A stretch of 64,000 bases of DNA from Cyanodermella asteris (lineage: Eukaryota > Ascomycota > Lecanoromycetes > Ostropales > Stictidaceae): positions 638,596 to 702,595 of the forward strand of contig UYJD01000017.1 of assembly GCA_900618795.1 (NCBI GenBank), read 5' to 3'. Positions 9,682 through 20,324 of this stretch are shown here, piece by piece. The stretch's first letter is position 1. Each line of letters begins with the position of its first letter. Below the pieces are notes generated by a model. The model was not told the origin of the DNA, ran no database searches, and saw nothing but the letters and a program-made list of their open reading frames with translations. The position numbers and the translations under genes were made by a program.

Positions 9682-10791
9682 CTTGGAGAGGCACGGACGA
9701 GGTGACCTGGCGTCATCATTGTGCGCTTTCCGGGCGTGAAAAGTTCTTGGGCTGTCGTTCACACACGGTTTTATATGGAATTGGCGAGTATGATGTTCAC
9801 ACGTGGTGGACCGGGGCCTCCAGGGACTGCAGCAGATCTCAGATCGCGGTCCATGTATTTTCCCACATGGCGGTTTGCTACCTTTGTTGGCGCTTCGCGG
9901 GAGACATTGACTGCAGATGTATCCTGTGTCGGGGTCAAGGAGGCTCATAAGGCTGTGCGGAGTGGCATTTATTGCTACTATGAGTCAACAGAGGTAATGT
10001 TTCGATCAGTACCTTGCAAGACGACCTGAATTGATTAGTGCGGCAATAATTACTGATCCGTTCAATGTTCTGTGCTGCTAGCGAACAACATCCAAACATG
10101 GTCACCTACCCAAATTATGACAGCAACGGGGTGGTCGTCGTTATTGAATACAACAGTGTCATTAGTATGGCAATCGTGGGTCGACTCTCAAACAAAGTAG
10201 GTGGCCTGATGTATCGCGTCGCTGTGAGAGACGAGCATATGATCGAGAAAGCGTTTCAGAAGCAGCTGAGGACCATATGGCCAATATGTCCAACATATCC
10301 CTCCGCTACAGCTATGCTCTCACCCGTGTTCTTCAAGGAGCACCAAATACCTCAGCGATCGAGATATTTGTGCTCCGACGAGTGCTGTCAAAGTGGCTCT
10401 AATGTCCGAAAGTCGTAGTATGTCTTGCTATCCGTGTCTCATTGAGGACTTCAATGATGACCTCCATCAATCGCGCGACAGGGCAGAGCAGGCATGCCGG
10501 CTTCAAGATTGTTTGGTTGATCGGGAGGCTTGTTTCCAACCCGTGTGACAATTTCAAGAGACTTGAACACATTCACACGATGTTGGAGAGCACATTGAAG
10601 CACGACTCCGCAGCGCGACTTCGCGCTAACTAAATCTGGCCACATCGTCATTTGTTTCCTTTCGCAGTTCAGCCGCGCCAAAAAGAAAGCACACCCATCC
10701 CATGACCTGGAACCAAGCTTCCACTGGCCGTCCAGACCGTCTTCTCTCCGCCTAGCCAAGTGACTCGATATCTAGACAAACGATCCCCATC
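9682..10791. other. Intergenic
   Basis: About 1.1 kb without a supported gene; open frames at 9721-10029 and 10065-10418 have no motif. The last 150 bp should include the promoter and CT-rich leader of the MPDU1-like gene. Confidence 0.45.
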
Positions 10792-11752
10792 ATGGAGAAG
10801 CTCCCAACCCTCTTGGAGCCCGTCCTCCAGCCCCTTCGGCCCACCCTCCAGACCATCACACACAACCTCCCGCCCCAAGTCAGCGACCTCGCCATCTCCA
10901 TCCTCGGCTCCCAGTCCTGCTACAACACGTTGATCCGCGACATCGTCCCGGAGCCGACCTGCGTCAAGCTCGGCATCTCCAAGGGTCTGGGCGTGGGCAT
11001 CATCGCGGCCTCTTCGGTGGTCAAGATCCCGCAACTGCTGAAACTGCTGCAGTCGCAGTCGGCCGCGGGCCTGTCCTTCAACTCCCTCGCGCTCGAAACG
11101 ACCGCGTACCTCATCAACTTGGCGTACAGTTCGCGCCAGGGTTTCCCGTTCAGCACGTATGGCGAGGTTGCGCTGATCGCGGCGCAAAACGTTGCGATTG
11201 CGGCGCTGGTGCTGCATTTCTCGAACAAAACTTCGGCGGCGGGTGTATATGTTGCGACGCTGGCGACCGTCGGCTACGCGCTTTTCAATGAGTCGTTGGT
11301 CTCGGCCAGTCTGATGGAGAAGCTTGTTGCGAGCGCGGGCGTTCTGGGCGTTGCGAGCAAGCTTCCCCAAATCATTACAATTTGGCAGCAGGGTGGCACA
11401 GGTCAATTGAGCGCATTTGCCGTAAGTTGAGAACATGATTCATTATTGGGGAGGCAGTATGCTAATGTTCACTCAGGTCTTCAACTACCTGTTCGGTTCC
11501 CTGTCCCGCATCTTCACGACCCTGCAAGAGGTGGACGATCCCATCATTCTGTACGGCTTCATTGCTGGTTTTGCTCTCAACCTCGTCCTTGCAAGCCAGA
11601 TGTTCTACTACTGGAACAGCCCGACAACTGCCACTCACGCGAAGGAGGTTGGCAAGACTCCGGCCAAGATCGCACACCAGCCTGTGGCAGTGGCCACCGG
11701 TTCGTCGCCATCGTCGGCCAAGAAGGGCCCCACGACCCGGCGTCGTGGCTGA
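10792..11752 (+). CDS. Mannose-P-dolichol utilization defect 1 homologue (PQ-loop)
   Basis: ER membrane protein of the MPDU1 family, needed in animals for use of dolichol-phosphate-mannose and -glucose in glycosylation. Exons are 10792-11421 and 11477-11752 (55-bp intron, GTAAGT...CTAATG...CAG), 301 aa. Two PQ-loop repeats are visible: SVVKIPQLLKLLQS (about residues 78-91) and ASKLPQIITIWQQ (about 188-200), each preceding hydrophobic helices; the motif SCYNTLI...CVKLGISKGLGVGI is typical of MPDU1. The C-terminal tail is hydrophilic and basic (KKGPTTRRRG), suggesting a cytosolic end. It converges on MED8 with 70 bp between the stop codons. Confidence 0.9.
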
Positions 11753-11822
11753 GGAAGCCTGGAAGATACCCATATTGATAGGTGTAGCAATCGCATAATT
11801 TGATCTTGATATTCGAGTCCCT

Positions 11823-12686
11823 TCACACCGGAATGCTGTTGGCGGTATTCGTGCCTGGCGATGTGGCGGCAACGCCCGGAGGCATCACGCCCATGTTCAT
11901 GAATCTGAGGTAATCGTCGATACTCAAAGCCGGAGCCTCCGCAGGCGCGATAACCACTGGCATCTTGTCATCCGTAGACCCGCCTTCGTCGTCTTCATCA
12001 TCCTCGTCACTCTCTTCTTCGGCTGGTGCAGCTTCCGGCTCTGTCTTCAGCTGCCGCCTCAAACCAGTCTTCACGTTCTCTATCCCCATATCTGCCTCTG
12101 CCTTCGTGTAGTCCACGTAGCCCAGATACGGCCGGTTGATTGCCTCAATGATCTTCACATACGCCCTCGGACCATAGTCCTTTTTAGGATCTCCCAGTTG
12201 GGTCTCGGTGAGCCTTCCCTGCCAAAGTTCCTTCCACTCCCCCAATGCCAATTTACCCTGCGCCTCCTCCCCCGTCTCGCCCTCCTTCCGCACCCAACCC
12301 TCTGCCATAGCATGCCCGCCCACGAGCCAGTCCTCGACGCCCGGCTCAAGTTTCTTCCGTAAGAGCTGCATTAGGATCCCCGGCTCCGTGTGGCCTGGAA
12401 AAGTGACGTTCGGAAATGCATGTACTTCCGAAAAGATGGTGTGGTTGATGGCCATGAGTTCGGAGACGCCGGCCATGGCGGCCGAGACGTTGGCGGCTTT
12501 GAGTGTGAGGTTTCTCCATGCTGGAAAGGTAGGCGAGGAGCTGATTGTTATGTAGTAATCGTTGAGTGATTCGGCGAGAGTTGCGAGGCGGATGCGGAGA
12601 CCTTCGAGGGCTTGGAGGAGAGGGTCTGGAGGTGGTGCTGTGGGCTTGGTTTTGGTGGAAGAAGCGGAATTGTCGGCAGAAGACAT
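11823..12686 (-). CDS. MED8: Mediator of RNA polymerase II, subunit 8
   Basis: Head-module subunit of the Mediator complex (nuclear transcription coactivator). Single exon, 287 aa. The fungal Med8 pattern is visible: an N-terminal helix LLQALEGLRIRLATLAESL (about 22-41), a segment FPAWRNLTLKAANVSAAM, then HAFPNVTFPG and LLRKKLEPGVEDWLVGG (about 108-125). Residues about 212-235 form an acidic Glu/Asp run, and the C-terminus (LSIDDYLRFMNMG) holds a short amphipathic helix that may correspond to the Med18-binding helix of the family (inference). The start codon has a good context (GACATG preceded by AGA). It is tail to tail with the MPDU1 gene. Confidence 0.82.
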   Translation of the reverse strand: MSSADNSASSTKTKPTAPPPDPLLQALEGLRIRLATLAESLNDYYITISSSPTFPAWRNLTLKAANVSAAMAGVSELMAINHTIFSEVHAFPNVTFPGHTEPGILMQLLRKKLEPGVEDWLVGGHAMAEGWVRKEGETGEEAQGKLALGEWKELWQGRLTETQLGDPKKDYGPRAYVKIIEAINRPYLGYVDYTKAEADMGIENVKTGLRRQLKTEPEAAPAEEESDEDDEDDEGGSTDDKMPVVIAPAEAPALSIDDYLRFMNMGVMPPGVAATSPGTNTANSIPV

Positions 12687-14011
12687 GATTGGGTATGGTT
12701 AAAGCTTTCAGCGATTTAAAGCTAAGAAGCCGAACAGGAGGAATAATCAAGCTCTGTTTGAGAGGAAGGGATATGGTGACACAAATGTCCTGTCATGAAC
12801 GGAATTGGCAAGGAGTCTTTAAATGCTGACTCGATGCTTCAAACCGGGCCATCTGTGCATCAGCGTGTCAGCTATATCCTTTCCATGGCTAGGAGTTCTA
12901 TCATTGGTCAACGTGAACGCTATTCGTGAAGGTGACGGCGATCGTGAATGGTGGTTGAAGCAGCGGAGTTCTGTTCCGCGCACTTCACTGACAACGTCAG
13001 CTTCTCCTCATTTGCTTCGTCCCTCATCTTCGTCCCATGTTTGTGGACCGCCTGGTGTCCTCCAGACGCAGTCCGATCGCGTTGTCGTCCTCAATTGTCT
13101 GCGAGTTGAGGCAGATGACGGGATGTGTACATGTCAAAATGCGAAGGATACCAGGAACTTCGTCAGCGATCCGAGTCCTTCCTCCCTTTGCATGCAGGCC
13201 AAGGAGGGCTCATGTTGCGACGAGCTTTGCGATCCTGATGGAGCACTCCGACTATATGAGCCTCAAAATTCAGACAGGCCAGCAAATACCATCTCTCCCG
13301 CGCTGCCGTAACGTGGACGTGCGCGCTGACGGCCTCGCCACCAGGCTCAAACCTAGTCACCGAGCGGCAAGTGGCAAGTAAGAAACTGTCAGACCTCAAA
13401 ACTTCGTATCCCCATAATCAGAAGCCGCTTGGTCTCACTGTGACGATCATGTTCTAGGGTATTGCATAGGACACGTCCTGGTCTTATGCGTCACCCCTTT
13501 TTGCTCATATGCTTCTTGTTTATCCCGCCGTTCACCTGCACCGCTCCAGAATCTATAGCTCATTACAGCCGTTCGTCTAAAGGTCTTTGTCCAGCACCAA
13601 TTTAATGTAGTCGGGCTTGTGGGATCCAGCACATAAAGATGATCCACGAATGCACGCTGGCTCCGTGTATTCGAGTTCCAGGAGCCCAGTCCTTCACTTC
13701 TCAGCTTTGCTATGGATAGATTGTTACAGGGTAAATCAGCTAAGGACCTTGTTGCAGAGATTGGAACGAGGTGGGAGATCCACGTTCTCGGGCTGCCGGC
13801 ACTGATATCGGAGCTCTGACCAGCTGAATCGTGAGTCGTCTATTGGCAAATCCCTCGGGCTGACTGGCCTAATTTTCCATAATTTTGCATTGATTGAATC
13901 ACCACGGAAGGCACGTGATTGCGGCCTGAGCTCGCATTCCTCGTCGCTCTTCTCACGTCCCGGTTCAGCTTTCTCGCATCTTGATTGTCTCGCCGAACAT
14001 CGCCCGCCAGC
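12687..14011. other. Intergenic
   Basis: About 1.3 kb upstream of both MED8 (minus) and the rhodopsin-domain gene (plus), so two promoters are expected. The open frames at 12823-13311 and 13037-13381 overlap in different frames and carry no motif. Nothing else is seen. Confidence 0.45.
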
Positions 14012-15180
14012 ATGGATCCGCTGATAGGTCCGCCGCCTCCGCCGCCTAGCTCGACCTACGACGTGATGGATAGTAGGCAAACTGAGCTGGCACTGTGGTT
14101 GAGCATTCCGACCGCTGTCACGTTCATTGTCGTGGTCTGCCGCTACGTGTCGAGAAGGATGTCAAAGGCCAAGCTGTGGTGGGACGATTATGTTGTGTTC
14201 GGAACCTTCATGTTCTGGCTGGCTAGCATACTGTCTCAAGCCTACGCCATCTCCATTGGCGCAGGCAAACATTTCCAAACACTGCCAATGGAGACCCAAG
14301 CCAGCACAGCAAAGGTACGGAGAAATTGTGTTCTGGGCAAGTTTCCCATTGCTTATACTCACGACCCAGGTCTTCTTCGCGATCAACACCCTCTGGGCTG
14401 CGTCGCTCGGATCGGTACAATGCGCCATACTTTGCCTGTACTTGCGACTCTTTGGCGTGGATCCCAAGTTCGCCCGAGCGTGCTACGTCGTTCTAGCATT
14501 GAGCAGCGGCTGGACTGTTTCCACAATACTGGCATTCGCATTTCAATGCACCCCGGCTCGAGCCCTGTGGGATATGGACGTCAAAGCACAGGATGCCATG
14601 CATGTGCAATGCATAAGCCTGCCTGATTTCTTCCTCGCAAGTGGGATAACACATATCATTCTCGACCTCACCATCTTCCTGATGCCCCTGCCCGTTATCT
14701 GGCAACTCAAGCTTAGTGTTCGCCGGAGGGTCGGCACAAGCATCATCTTTGCACTCGGCGCTTTGTGAGTTTCTCCCATGCAAGCCTCAGTGCAAACCCG
14801 TCCTAATCTCTTGTATAAGCACCACCGCCATTTCTATCATCCGGGTCGTTCTCGTCCACGATATCCACCCAGTCGACTTTACCTGGAGCTACATCCCGCT
14901 GTACATCTGGCAGCCTCTCGAGATTGATGTCGCCATTCTCTGTGCGTCTCTCCCAGTGTTGGGTCCGCTCGCGCAATATTTGTTGGGGAGTCGTTTCGGC
15001 CTGACTCTGTTCAGTCGCCCTGGGAGTCGCAAATCGAGCCCACTTCAAGCCGAGAACCACCGTCTGGATCGTATGGAATCAGCCGATCAGCTGACTGCCG
15101 CGGACAACGAGCCTGCCCCGGCGAAAACGAACTCTGCAGTGAGCTCGTATTTGTTCGCAAATACCTTCATGGGAGTCTGA
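14012..15180 (+). CDS. Rhodopsin-domain integral membrane protein (Pth11-like)
   Basis: Seven-helix plasma-membrane protein of the fungal-specific rhodopsin-domain family that includes Pth11-type receptors. Exons are 14012-14314, 14370-14764 and 14820-15180, giving 352 aa; both introns are 55 bp with consensus ends. The hallmark KLWWDDYVVFGTF sits after the first helix (about residues 54-66). The region FFAINTLWAASLGSVQCAILC is helix 3; QCTPARALWD and CISLPDFFLASGITHIILDL follow, then MPLPVIWQLKLSVRRR and the IDVAILCASLPVLGPL block before a 90-residue polar tail. It lacks an N-terminal CFEM domain. Convergent with the next gene (188 bp apart). Ligand unknown. Confidence 0.88.
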
Positions 15181-15368
15181 CAGGATATGGAGATCTGTGT
15201 TTCTCGGGACCGTGTTGGAATCTTTCGAGATACCTTGTGGAGAATTAGGATGACTGGTCAGAACAGGCAAATGGTAATTCCTCTCTACATTTGAGCAGAA
15301 ACTCACCACAACTGTACAAGCAAAGCATTGTCGAAAGTCGTTGAAGTCTTTGAATGACAAGAAAACAA

Positions 15369-16278
15369 TCAAATCGCAAGCGCAAGCTCGGCACTGACGT
15401 ACTCCACCTCATTCGCCCAGCCGGGAAGCTGTGATCACTCGTCAGCCTCTTTTCACGATCGTCGTATGAAAGCAATACTCACCACAGCTCTCGCCCAGAT
15501 TCCAATCCGATCTCCCGGCATCAACGCATCGAGGAATCCCTCCCCTGTTCCCCCTCCATCCGCGTCCGATCCCTCAGCGCCCGGCCACCACGTCACGACA
15601 TGCGTCTTGAAAGTCCGCGACGCCGTAACATTGCTCTGCACTTTCCACGTTCGCCGCTCACCAACCTTGACGACATCCCAATCTGTGTCGAGAATCTCTC
15701 TGAACGCCTCGTCCATGCTGTTGAACGGGTACTGAGCGTCAAGGTCAAAGTGGTAAGAAGAACGAGTCTGTGTCGGGTCCTTGGGCCGGAGGGCGCATGC
15801 CCAGAAGTCGGACCAGGAGCCATTGTACGTGCCTGTTCAAGAATGGTCAGTAACCTATGAAACAAACTTTTTTATATATAAAAAGAACGTGCAATGAGAC
15901 TGGCTTACCTTGACAACCCTGCTCGCCACCCCACCCCTGGTCCCGACTTCTCGTCGTGATGATCAACCTCCGAATCCGCGTCCGCTGACCATCGCGCCTC
16001 TGTGGCAGCGGTGGCAATATAGCGACCAGCTTCGCCATCTGATTCGTCACCATGCGGCTCGCTTGAACGTCAACGTGAACGTCCCGTTTCGTGAGCAGCG
16101 TCGGCCAATATTCGGCGTGATCCATGACCATCTCCGCCAACTCGAAGGGCAGGCCGAGGTTCTGTGTTAGGATCCATCTTGTCTTGTAGATGTCTGTGAA
16201 AGAGGGTGTGATGGGTGTCTGTTCGGGTTCCGGGAGAGGCTTGGAGGAGCTGGTGAAGAGGGAGCGGAGGAACTCCAT
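15369..16278 (-). CDS. Conserved fungal protein of unknown function
   Basis: Three exons (15909-16278, 15483-15832, 15369-15428) splice cleanly to 259 aa. The N-terminus has an F-box-like stretch, LPFELAEMVMDHAEYWP (about 43-59). Next come RIRRLIITTRSRDQGWGGE, then the TYNGSWSDFWA segment created exactly by splicing, and a C-terminal block GDRIGIWARAV-LPGWANEVEYVSAEL also joined by a splice. The DQGWGGE, SW and WAR...PGW patterns recur in many ascomycete proteins as I remember them, but I cannot name a function. The perfect phase at both introns is good evidence that the gene is real and expressed. Confidence 0.75.
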
Positions 16279-16869
16279 CGAGGCACGTGCGGCGCTGGAA
16301 CCAAGGATTGTGGGTAGGGAGAGGCTTGTTTACAGTCAGGGTTGGTAATGAGGTATGGATAGTGGGACGAGTAAGTGGCCCTGAATCAAGTTGTAGTATG
16401 CGTAGATAACAGCCGAGGCTGTCTTTTGTTGGGCGAAGCGCCGAGTTCGCGGGGAGGCAGGCGACGAGCCTTTCTTGAAGGTGCGACCTCGAGAGTGGCA
16501 AGCACAAGTCCAAGCAGGGTAGCCTATTGAAGCTTGCGAATATGAGGTAACAGGCAAGTGTGTATGCGATCGTGAGGCGCAGTGGTGGAAGCGACACATG
16601 AAGAGGTTTGTCTTGAAAGTCCCACAAGTTTGGAAGACAAAATATCGCCACTAAGTGAGGTGATTGGCGGATCTGCGGAGCTCCGCCCTGTTTCCGGCCG
16701 TTATCGAGAAGCTTAAATCGACTTATCTCTTGAGCCGTTGGGAGCCAATTTCAACCTCAGCACAGCAACAGTTGGAACCGTTGTGAAATAATACTTAGAT
16801 GCGTACGAAAAAGAAGTGCATGTCACGGCATGACCACGTCTTCTACAAGCTACATTGACGACCATGTGT
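16279..16869. other. Intergenic
   Basis: About 590 bp. This is where the catalytic part of the CE15 gene would lie if that gene were full length; I find no GCSRNGK-like serine motif or other CE15 block in any minus-strand frame. No repeats seen. Confidence 0.5.
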
Positions 16870-17340
16870 CTATGCCACCATTCTTCGACACTCAGCGTTA
16901 TCCATGTTGTTGACTCTAGGGCAGGACGAACATGCTCGACCTTGAACAAATAGTGCTGAAAACGGACCGGTGCCGCTGGGCAGTCTGATTGAGACTGCGA
17001 AGGTGACGGATTTGTCGCTCTCGTTGAAAGTGATGCTGAGGGTGCTGCCGGAGAGAGAGGCGGTCAAGGCGTTGGGCTTTGCGGGTTTCGTGCCGAGTTC
17101 GTAGGTCTGAAGGAGGGTGTTGATTTCGGCTTCGCGGTAGGTCCAGTCGGATTGCGTGAGGACTTTAGACTCATTGATGAAGGTGGAGGGGTCGTTGAGC
17201 CTCGTGTGACTTTGAACTGTGTATCCGGCTGGGAGCGTGCCGCAGGTGGTGTCGGCACCAGTGACCGGAGGGACAGCGAATGAGACAACTTTGGCCACGA
17301 AGGCGGCGAATATTAGGAAGCCGGATTCAATGGAAGGCAT
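16870..17340 (-). pseudogene. Truncated CE15 glucuronoyl methylesterase-like gene
   Basis: 156-aa frame with an N-terminal secretion signal (start MPSIESGF, hydrophobic core FLIFAAFVAKVVSFAV). Residues from about 50 follow CE15 esterases closely: LNDPSTFINESKVLTQSDW, EINTLLQTYELGTKPAKP, LSGSTLSITF and SIRLPSGTGPFSALFVQG. These enzymes cut the ester between lignin and glucuronoxylan. The match ends at GPFSALFVQG; the following 22 residues are unrelated, and the catalytic Ser, acidic and His blocks (normally over 200 further residues) are absent. So this is the N-terminal third only. It could be a decayed gene or, less likely, a short secreted remnant that is still expressed. An upstream ATG at 17373 would put residues before the signal peptide and is not preferred. 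Confidence 0.65.
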
Positions 17341-17510
17341 TGTTGTCTGATTGGAGCTATGCATTGGAGACATCCAACCCCAAATTTGACAGGATCACTG
17401 GGGCGGCTGCGTATATACACCCAAAAGATCTGCTCACATGCATTCGGCAACTCAGAAGGGTCTCAAGCTGTTCGGGTGTTTCGGTCCACGGCTAAAATTG
17501 ATTCTGCGGA

Positions 17511-19553
17511 CTACCTAGTCGAGCTTTCCTCTTCGTCGGCATCGGCGACTCCATTCTCCTCTGGCTGGGAATTACCCTTTCGTTTAGAAACTTCGAAAAC
17601 ACAAGCTCCATTGCGCCCTTTGAACGTCCGCCATCTCCCAAGTCGCGGTTCCTTGCCAAGTGCAGCAGCTACGAGCAAAGTTTCATTACCTCGCTCCCCT
17701 CGTTCTGTGATTTTCAGGTCGTTGATGATGCCCGAAAGGTTATGGCTTTGCTTCCCGGCTACCACAAGACCAAGTTCAGCTTGCATGGCATCCTCTGAAG
17801 GTCCAGCCTTAGCTTCTGCATCTTCCGATGTCTCGGCAGCGCCTTCGGTTGCAACATGGCCGTTGGTGAGTTCGTTGTTGTCGTCACCCCCTTCAGCTTC
17901 GAATGTGAGCTTTTTTGACAGTCCATTGACCAGGCCATCGGCATTGATCGTCAAAGGAGTCTCGTCCGTGGAGTCGCTCTGACCGAGGGTACCCCCCGGT
18001 TCGAGTCTTCGCTTATCCTCTGATATCTTCCATATCCGAATAAAACCTTCCCAGCTGCCAGTGACGACAATGTCGCTGTAAGGCAAGACCGCCAATGCTG
18101 TAACAGACCTTGGTAGGGGAGGGCCGGGTATTTCACGATTGTCCATTTCGACGTCTGCGAATGCTTCGTCCAAAGTCATCTGAGGATCGAGACCGTGTGC
18201 GAGTGGCACGACATGGACCGGCTTCTTCTTCTGCGTGCTCCACAGACTCAGACTGCCGTTGTCGCTGCCAGTAACGAACATCTCATCGTCGACAAGAGCC
18301 ACCCTGTCGAGACTGCCCTCGCCATAGGCAGCTTTTGACTTCTTGTCCAAACGCTCCTGCTCGTCTTCGCCACTTATCACACCTCGTTTTCGATCCCTTT
18401 TTGCTTCCTTCTCGGAAGCTGCTCCGCCGCCTCGGAAGACGAGTTGTGTCTCCTCCACTACCTTCCAGACTCTTGCTGTCCGGTCTCGTCCACCGACACT
18501 CACACAGCGCTCCATGCCCAGAGCACCGACATCCAGAACTTCATCTTGATGGCCGAAAAGTGTTTCGACATATGCAAGCTGATCCATTGACCAGACTTTG
18601 ATCGTTCGGTCCGCGCTTGCACTGAACATCTGATCCGAATTTCGCCTGAAAGCGAGCCCCGTCACCGCATCCCGATGCTGTGTGAAGACCCTCTTCGGTG
18701 TCAGCGTCTCTGTGTCCCAAACGATGATTCGCTTATCCGCTCCTCCGCTGACCAGCAACTGCCCTGAAGGTGAGCAGGCAATACAGAGGATTGATTTCGT
18801 GTGTTGCTCGTAAGACTTAGTCTCCTTCGCTTTGGGTATCCCTTTCGTTGATGCAACAAGGATTGGTCTGTCTTGGCTCACAGGACCCTGCTCTTTCTTT
18901 CTCCTCGCCCTTAGTCTCCTCCGCTGTGACTTGCTCAGCTGTGCTTTTGCGACGCCAGTCTCGCCATCCTCATCAGCGAACGCCACAGTATCCCCTCTAG
19001 CCGCCTTGTCCGGTATCCTCCACTTCAAAATCCGTAAGTCTTTGGTCGCCGTGTATAAAAACTGTCCCGAGATCGCTATAGCGGTCGTTGCCTTTGCATC
19101 CACATTGCCCCTCGCGAACCCGCCTGTCGGCTTCGCCCACTCGTAGTTCTTCGCGATAAACCTATAAATCTTGCCCTTTTGCTCCGCAACATCCTCCTTT
19201 AGCCTCTCGGCGATGTAGTCCCGGTCAATTTGCTCGGCATCGAATCCAATCTCTTGCTCCGTCTCTTGCCGTACTTTCTCCAAATATTCTTCTGCGAGCC
19301 GCAATCGCTTCTCAGCAGCCGTTTCCTGCTGCACAGACGCATCTGTCTCTGCACTTTCGTACCCTTCGTCACCAGCGGAGCCATCGGAATCACTCCCGGA
19401 AATCGACTCATCTCTGTCTTTACGTGCTGTGCCACTGCGCTGTGTCTGTGAGCGCTTGCCGCCGGGTGCCGTGCGCTGTTTTTTGGGTGCGGAGCCCGGT
19501 GCGTCGCTGCGTTTTCGCTTGACCGATTTAGGGATTGTGAAAAACGACGACAT
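17511..19553 (-). CDS. RRP9: U3 snoRNP protein Rrp9 / U3-55K (WD40)
   Basis: Nucleolar WD-repeat protein that binds the box B/C motif of U3 snoRNA in the small-subunit processome (18S rRNA maturation). Intronless, 680 aa. The N-terminus is basic, then acidic (KSVKRKRS; Glu/Asp/Ser-rich 45-80), followed by EIGFDAEQIDRDYIAERL and an arginine-rich patch (KSQRRRLRARRKKEQG). WD repeats include ILCIACSPSGQLLVSGGADK, AVTGLAFRRNSDQMFSASAD and VLDVGALGMERCVSVGGRDR, the last highly typical of Rrp9. A low-complexity insert separates the last blade, which ends with LGRWRTFKGRNGACVFEV. The start is the second in-frame Met (context GCCATGTCG); the upstream 49 codons lie in probable 5'UTR. Confidence 0.9.
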   Translation of the reverse strand: MSSFFTIPKSVKRKRSDAPGSAPKKQRTAPGGKRSQTQRSGTARKDRDESISGSDSDGSAGDEGYESAETDASVQQETAAEKRLRLAEEYLEKVRQETEQEIGFDAEQIDRDYIAERLKEDVAEQKGKIYRFIAKNYEWAKPTGGFARGNVDAKATTAIAISGQFLYTATKDLRILKWRIPDKAARGDTVAFADEDGETGVAKAQLSKSQRRRLRARRKKEQGPVSQDRPILVASTKGIPKAKETKSYEQHTKSILCIACSPSGQLLVSGGADKRIIVWDTETLTPKRVFTQHRDAVTGLAFRRNSDQMFSASADRTIKVWSMDQLAYVETLFGHQDEVLDVGALGMERCVSVGGRDRTARVWKVVEETQLVFRGGGAASEKEAKRDRKRGVISGEDEQERLDKKSKAAYGEGSLDRVALVDDEMFVTGSDNGSLSLWSTQKKKPVHVVPLAHGLDPQMTLDEAFADVEMDNREIPGPPLPRSVTALAVLPYSDIVVTGSWEGFIRIWKISEDKRRLEPGGTLGQSDSTDETPLTINADGLVNGLSKKLTFEAEGGDDNNELTNGHVATEGAAETSEDAEAKAGPSEDAMQAELGLVVAGKQSHNLSGIINDLKITERGERGNETLLVAAALGKEPRLGRWRTFKGRNGACVFEVSKRKGNSQPEENGVADADEEESSTR

Positions 19554-20324
19554 GGCTTTTGAAGCAAGGCCAGCTACACAAGGCCGTAAAAGTAACGAGA
19601 GCACGTGGAAGGTGCTCGTGTGAGAAGTGTGATGGCCTGCCGGAACGACTTGGCTCTGGATCGGCGGCCAAAAAAAAGTTCTGGTGGAGATAGAAAGCAT
19701 GTCGGAGTTGGAGCTGCGAGCTCCGCTGCCTTCTTGCTTGGCTCTCGTGACCGGATAAGATAAACAAGACCTATCTAGTCTCCGACTTGCTTCTACATTG
19801 CATACATGCTCGACGTGAGTCTGTGATGACCGATCTGCGACCTGAGTGCTATAGACTACTGTAAATCACTCTACTTGTGTCGTTGAGGGTGGCAAAATGC
19901 CGTTCAGTCCTCGGCACTTTTTCGGTTAAACAAAGCAGAAATAAGCGACTTTCACTCGACCTCAACGGACTGTTTCCATTCCACATGACCTGTGTAGATC
20001 TGATGCGAGCATGTGATACGCTGTGATGGTTGCGTTACAGACATGGGATTCCATGCATTGACTCCGCAGTCAGAAAGCCACGAGTGCTCAAAAATCAGCA
20101 GGGGCGGTATGGTATCATTCAGAGCCATAACTCCGTTGAAGTCTATTTTGGTGCTGACTAAGAATCTCTCTGAGCAAGAAGCCGAGATATTGCTAGTGCA
20201 AACTCCAATAAGTCTTTGATTGTGCTGCACGAACAAAGATTTCCTGTCTATTCCTGTGATTCCAGCGCCGTGCTCAGGTAACGTCCAAAATGTTCAAATC
20301 CGTATCATCGGGGTATCATGTGGT
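19554..20324. other. Intergenic
   Basis: About 770 bp: promoter of RRP9 and 3' flank of the RING gene. It contains GGTGGCAAA at about 19889, which equals the yeast proteasome control element, but no proteasome gene is adjacent. No coding potential seen. Confidence 0.45.

Noticed and set aside
13037-13399. Overlapping frames between MED8 and the rhodopsin-domain gene
   Set aside because: Three frames overlap in both directions; none has a domain or plausible splice structure.
19886-19897. GGTGGCAAA, the yeast proteasome-associated control element
   Set aside because: It sits upstream of RRP9 rather than a proteasome gene, and neither RPT4 nor PRE4 in this window shows it; probably chance.
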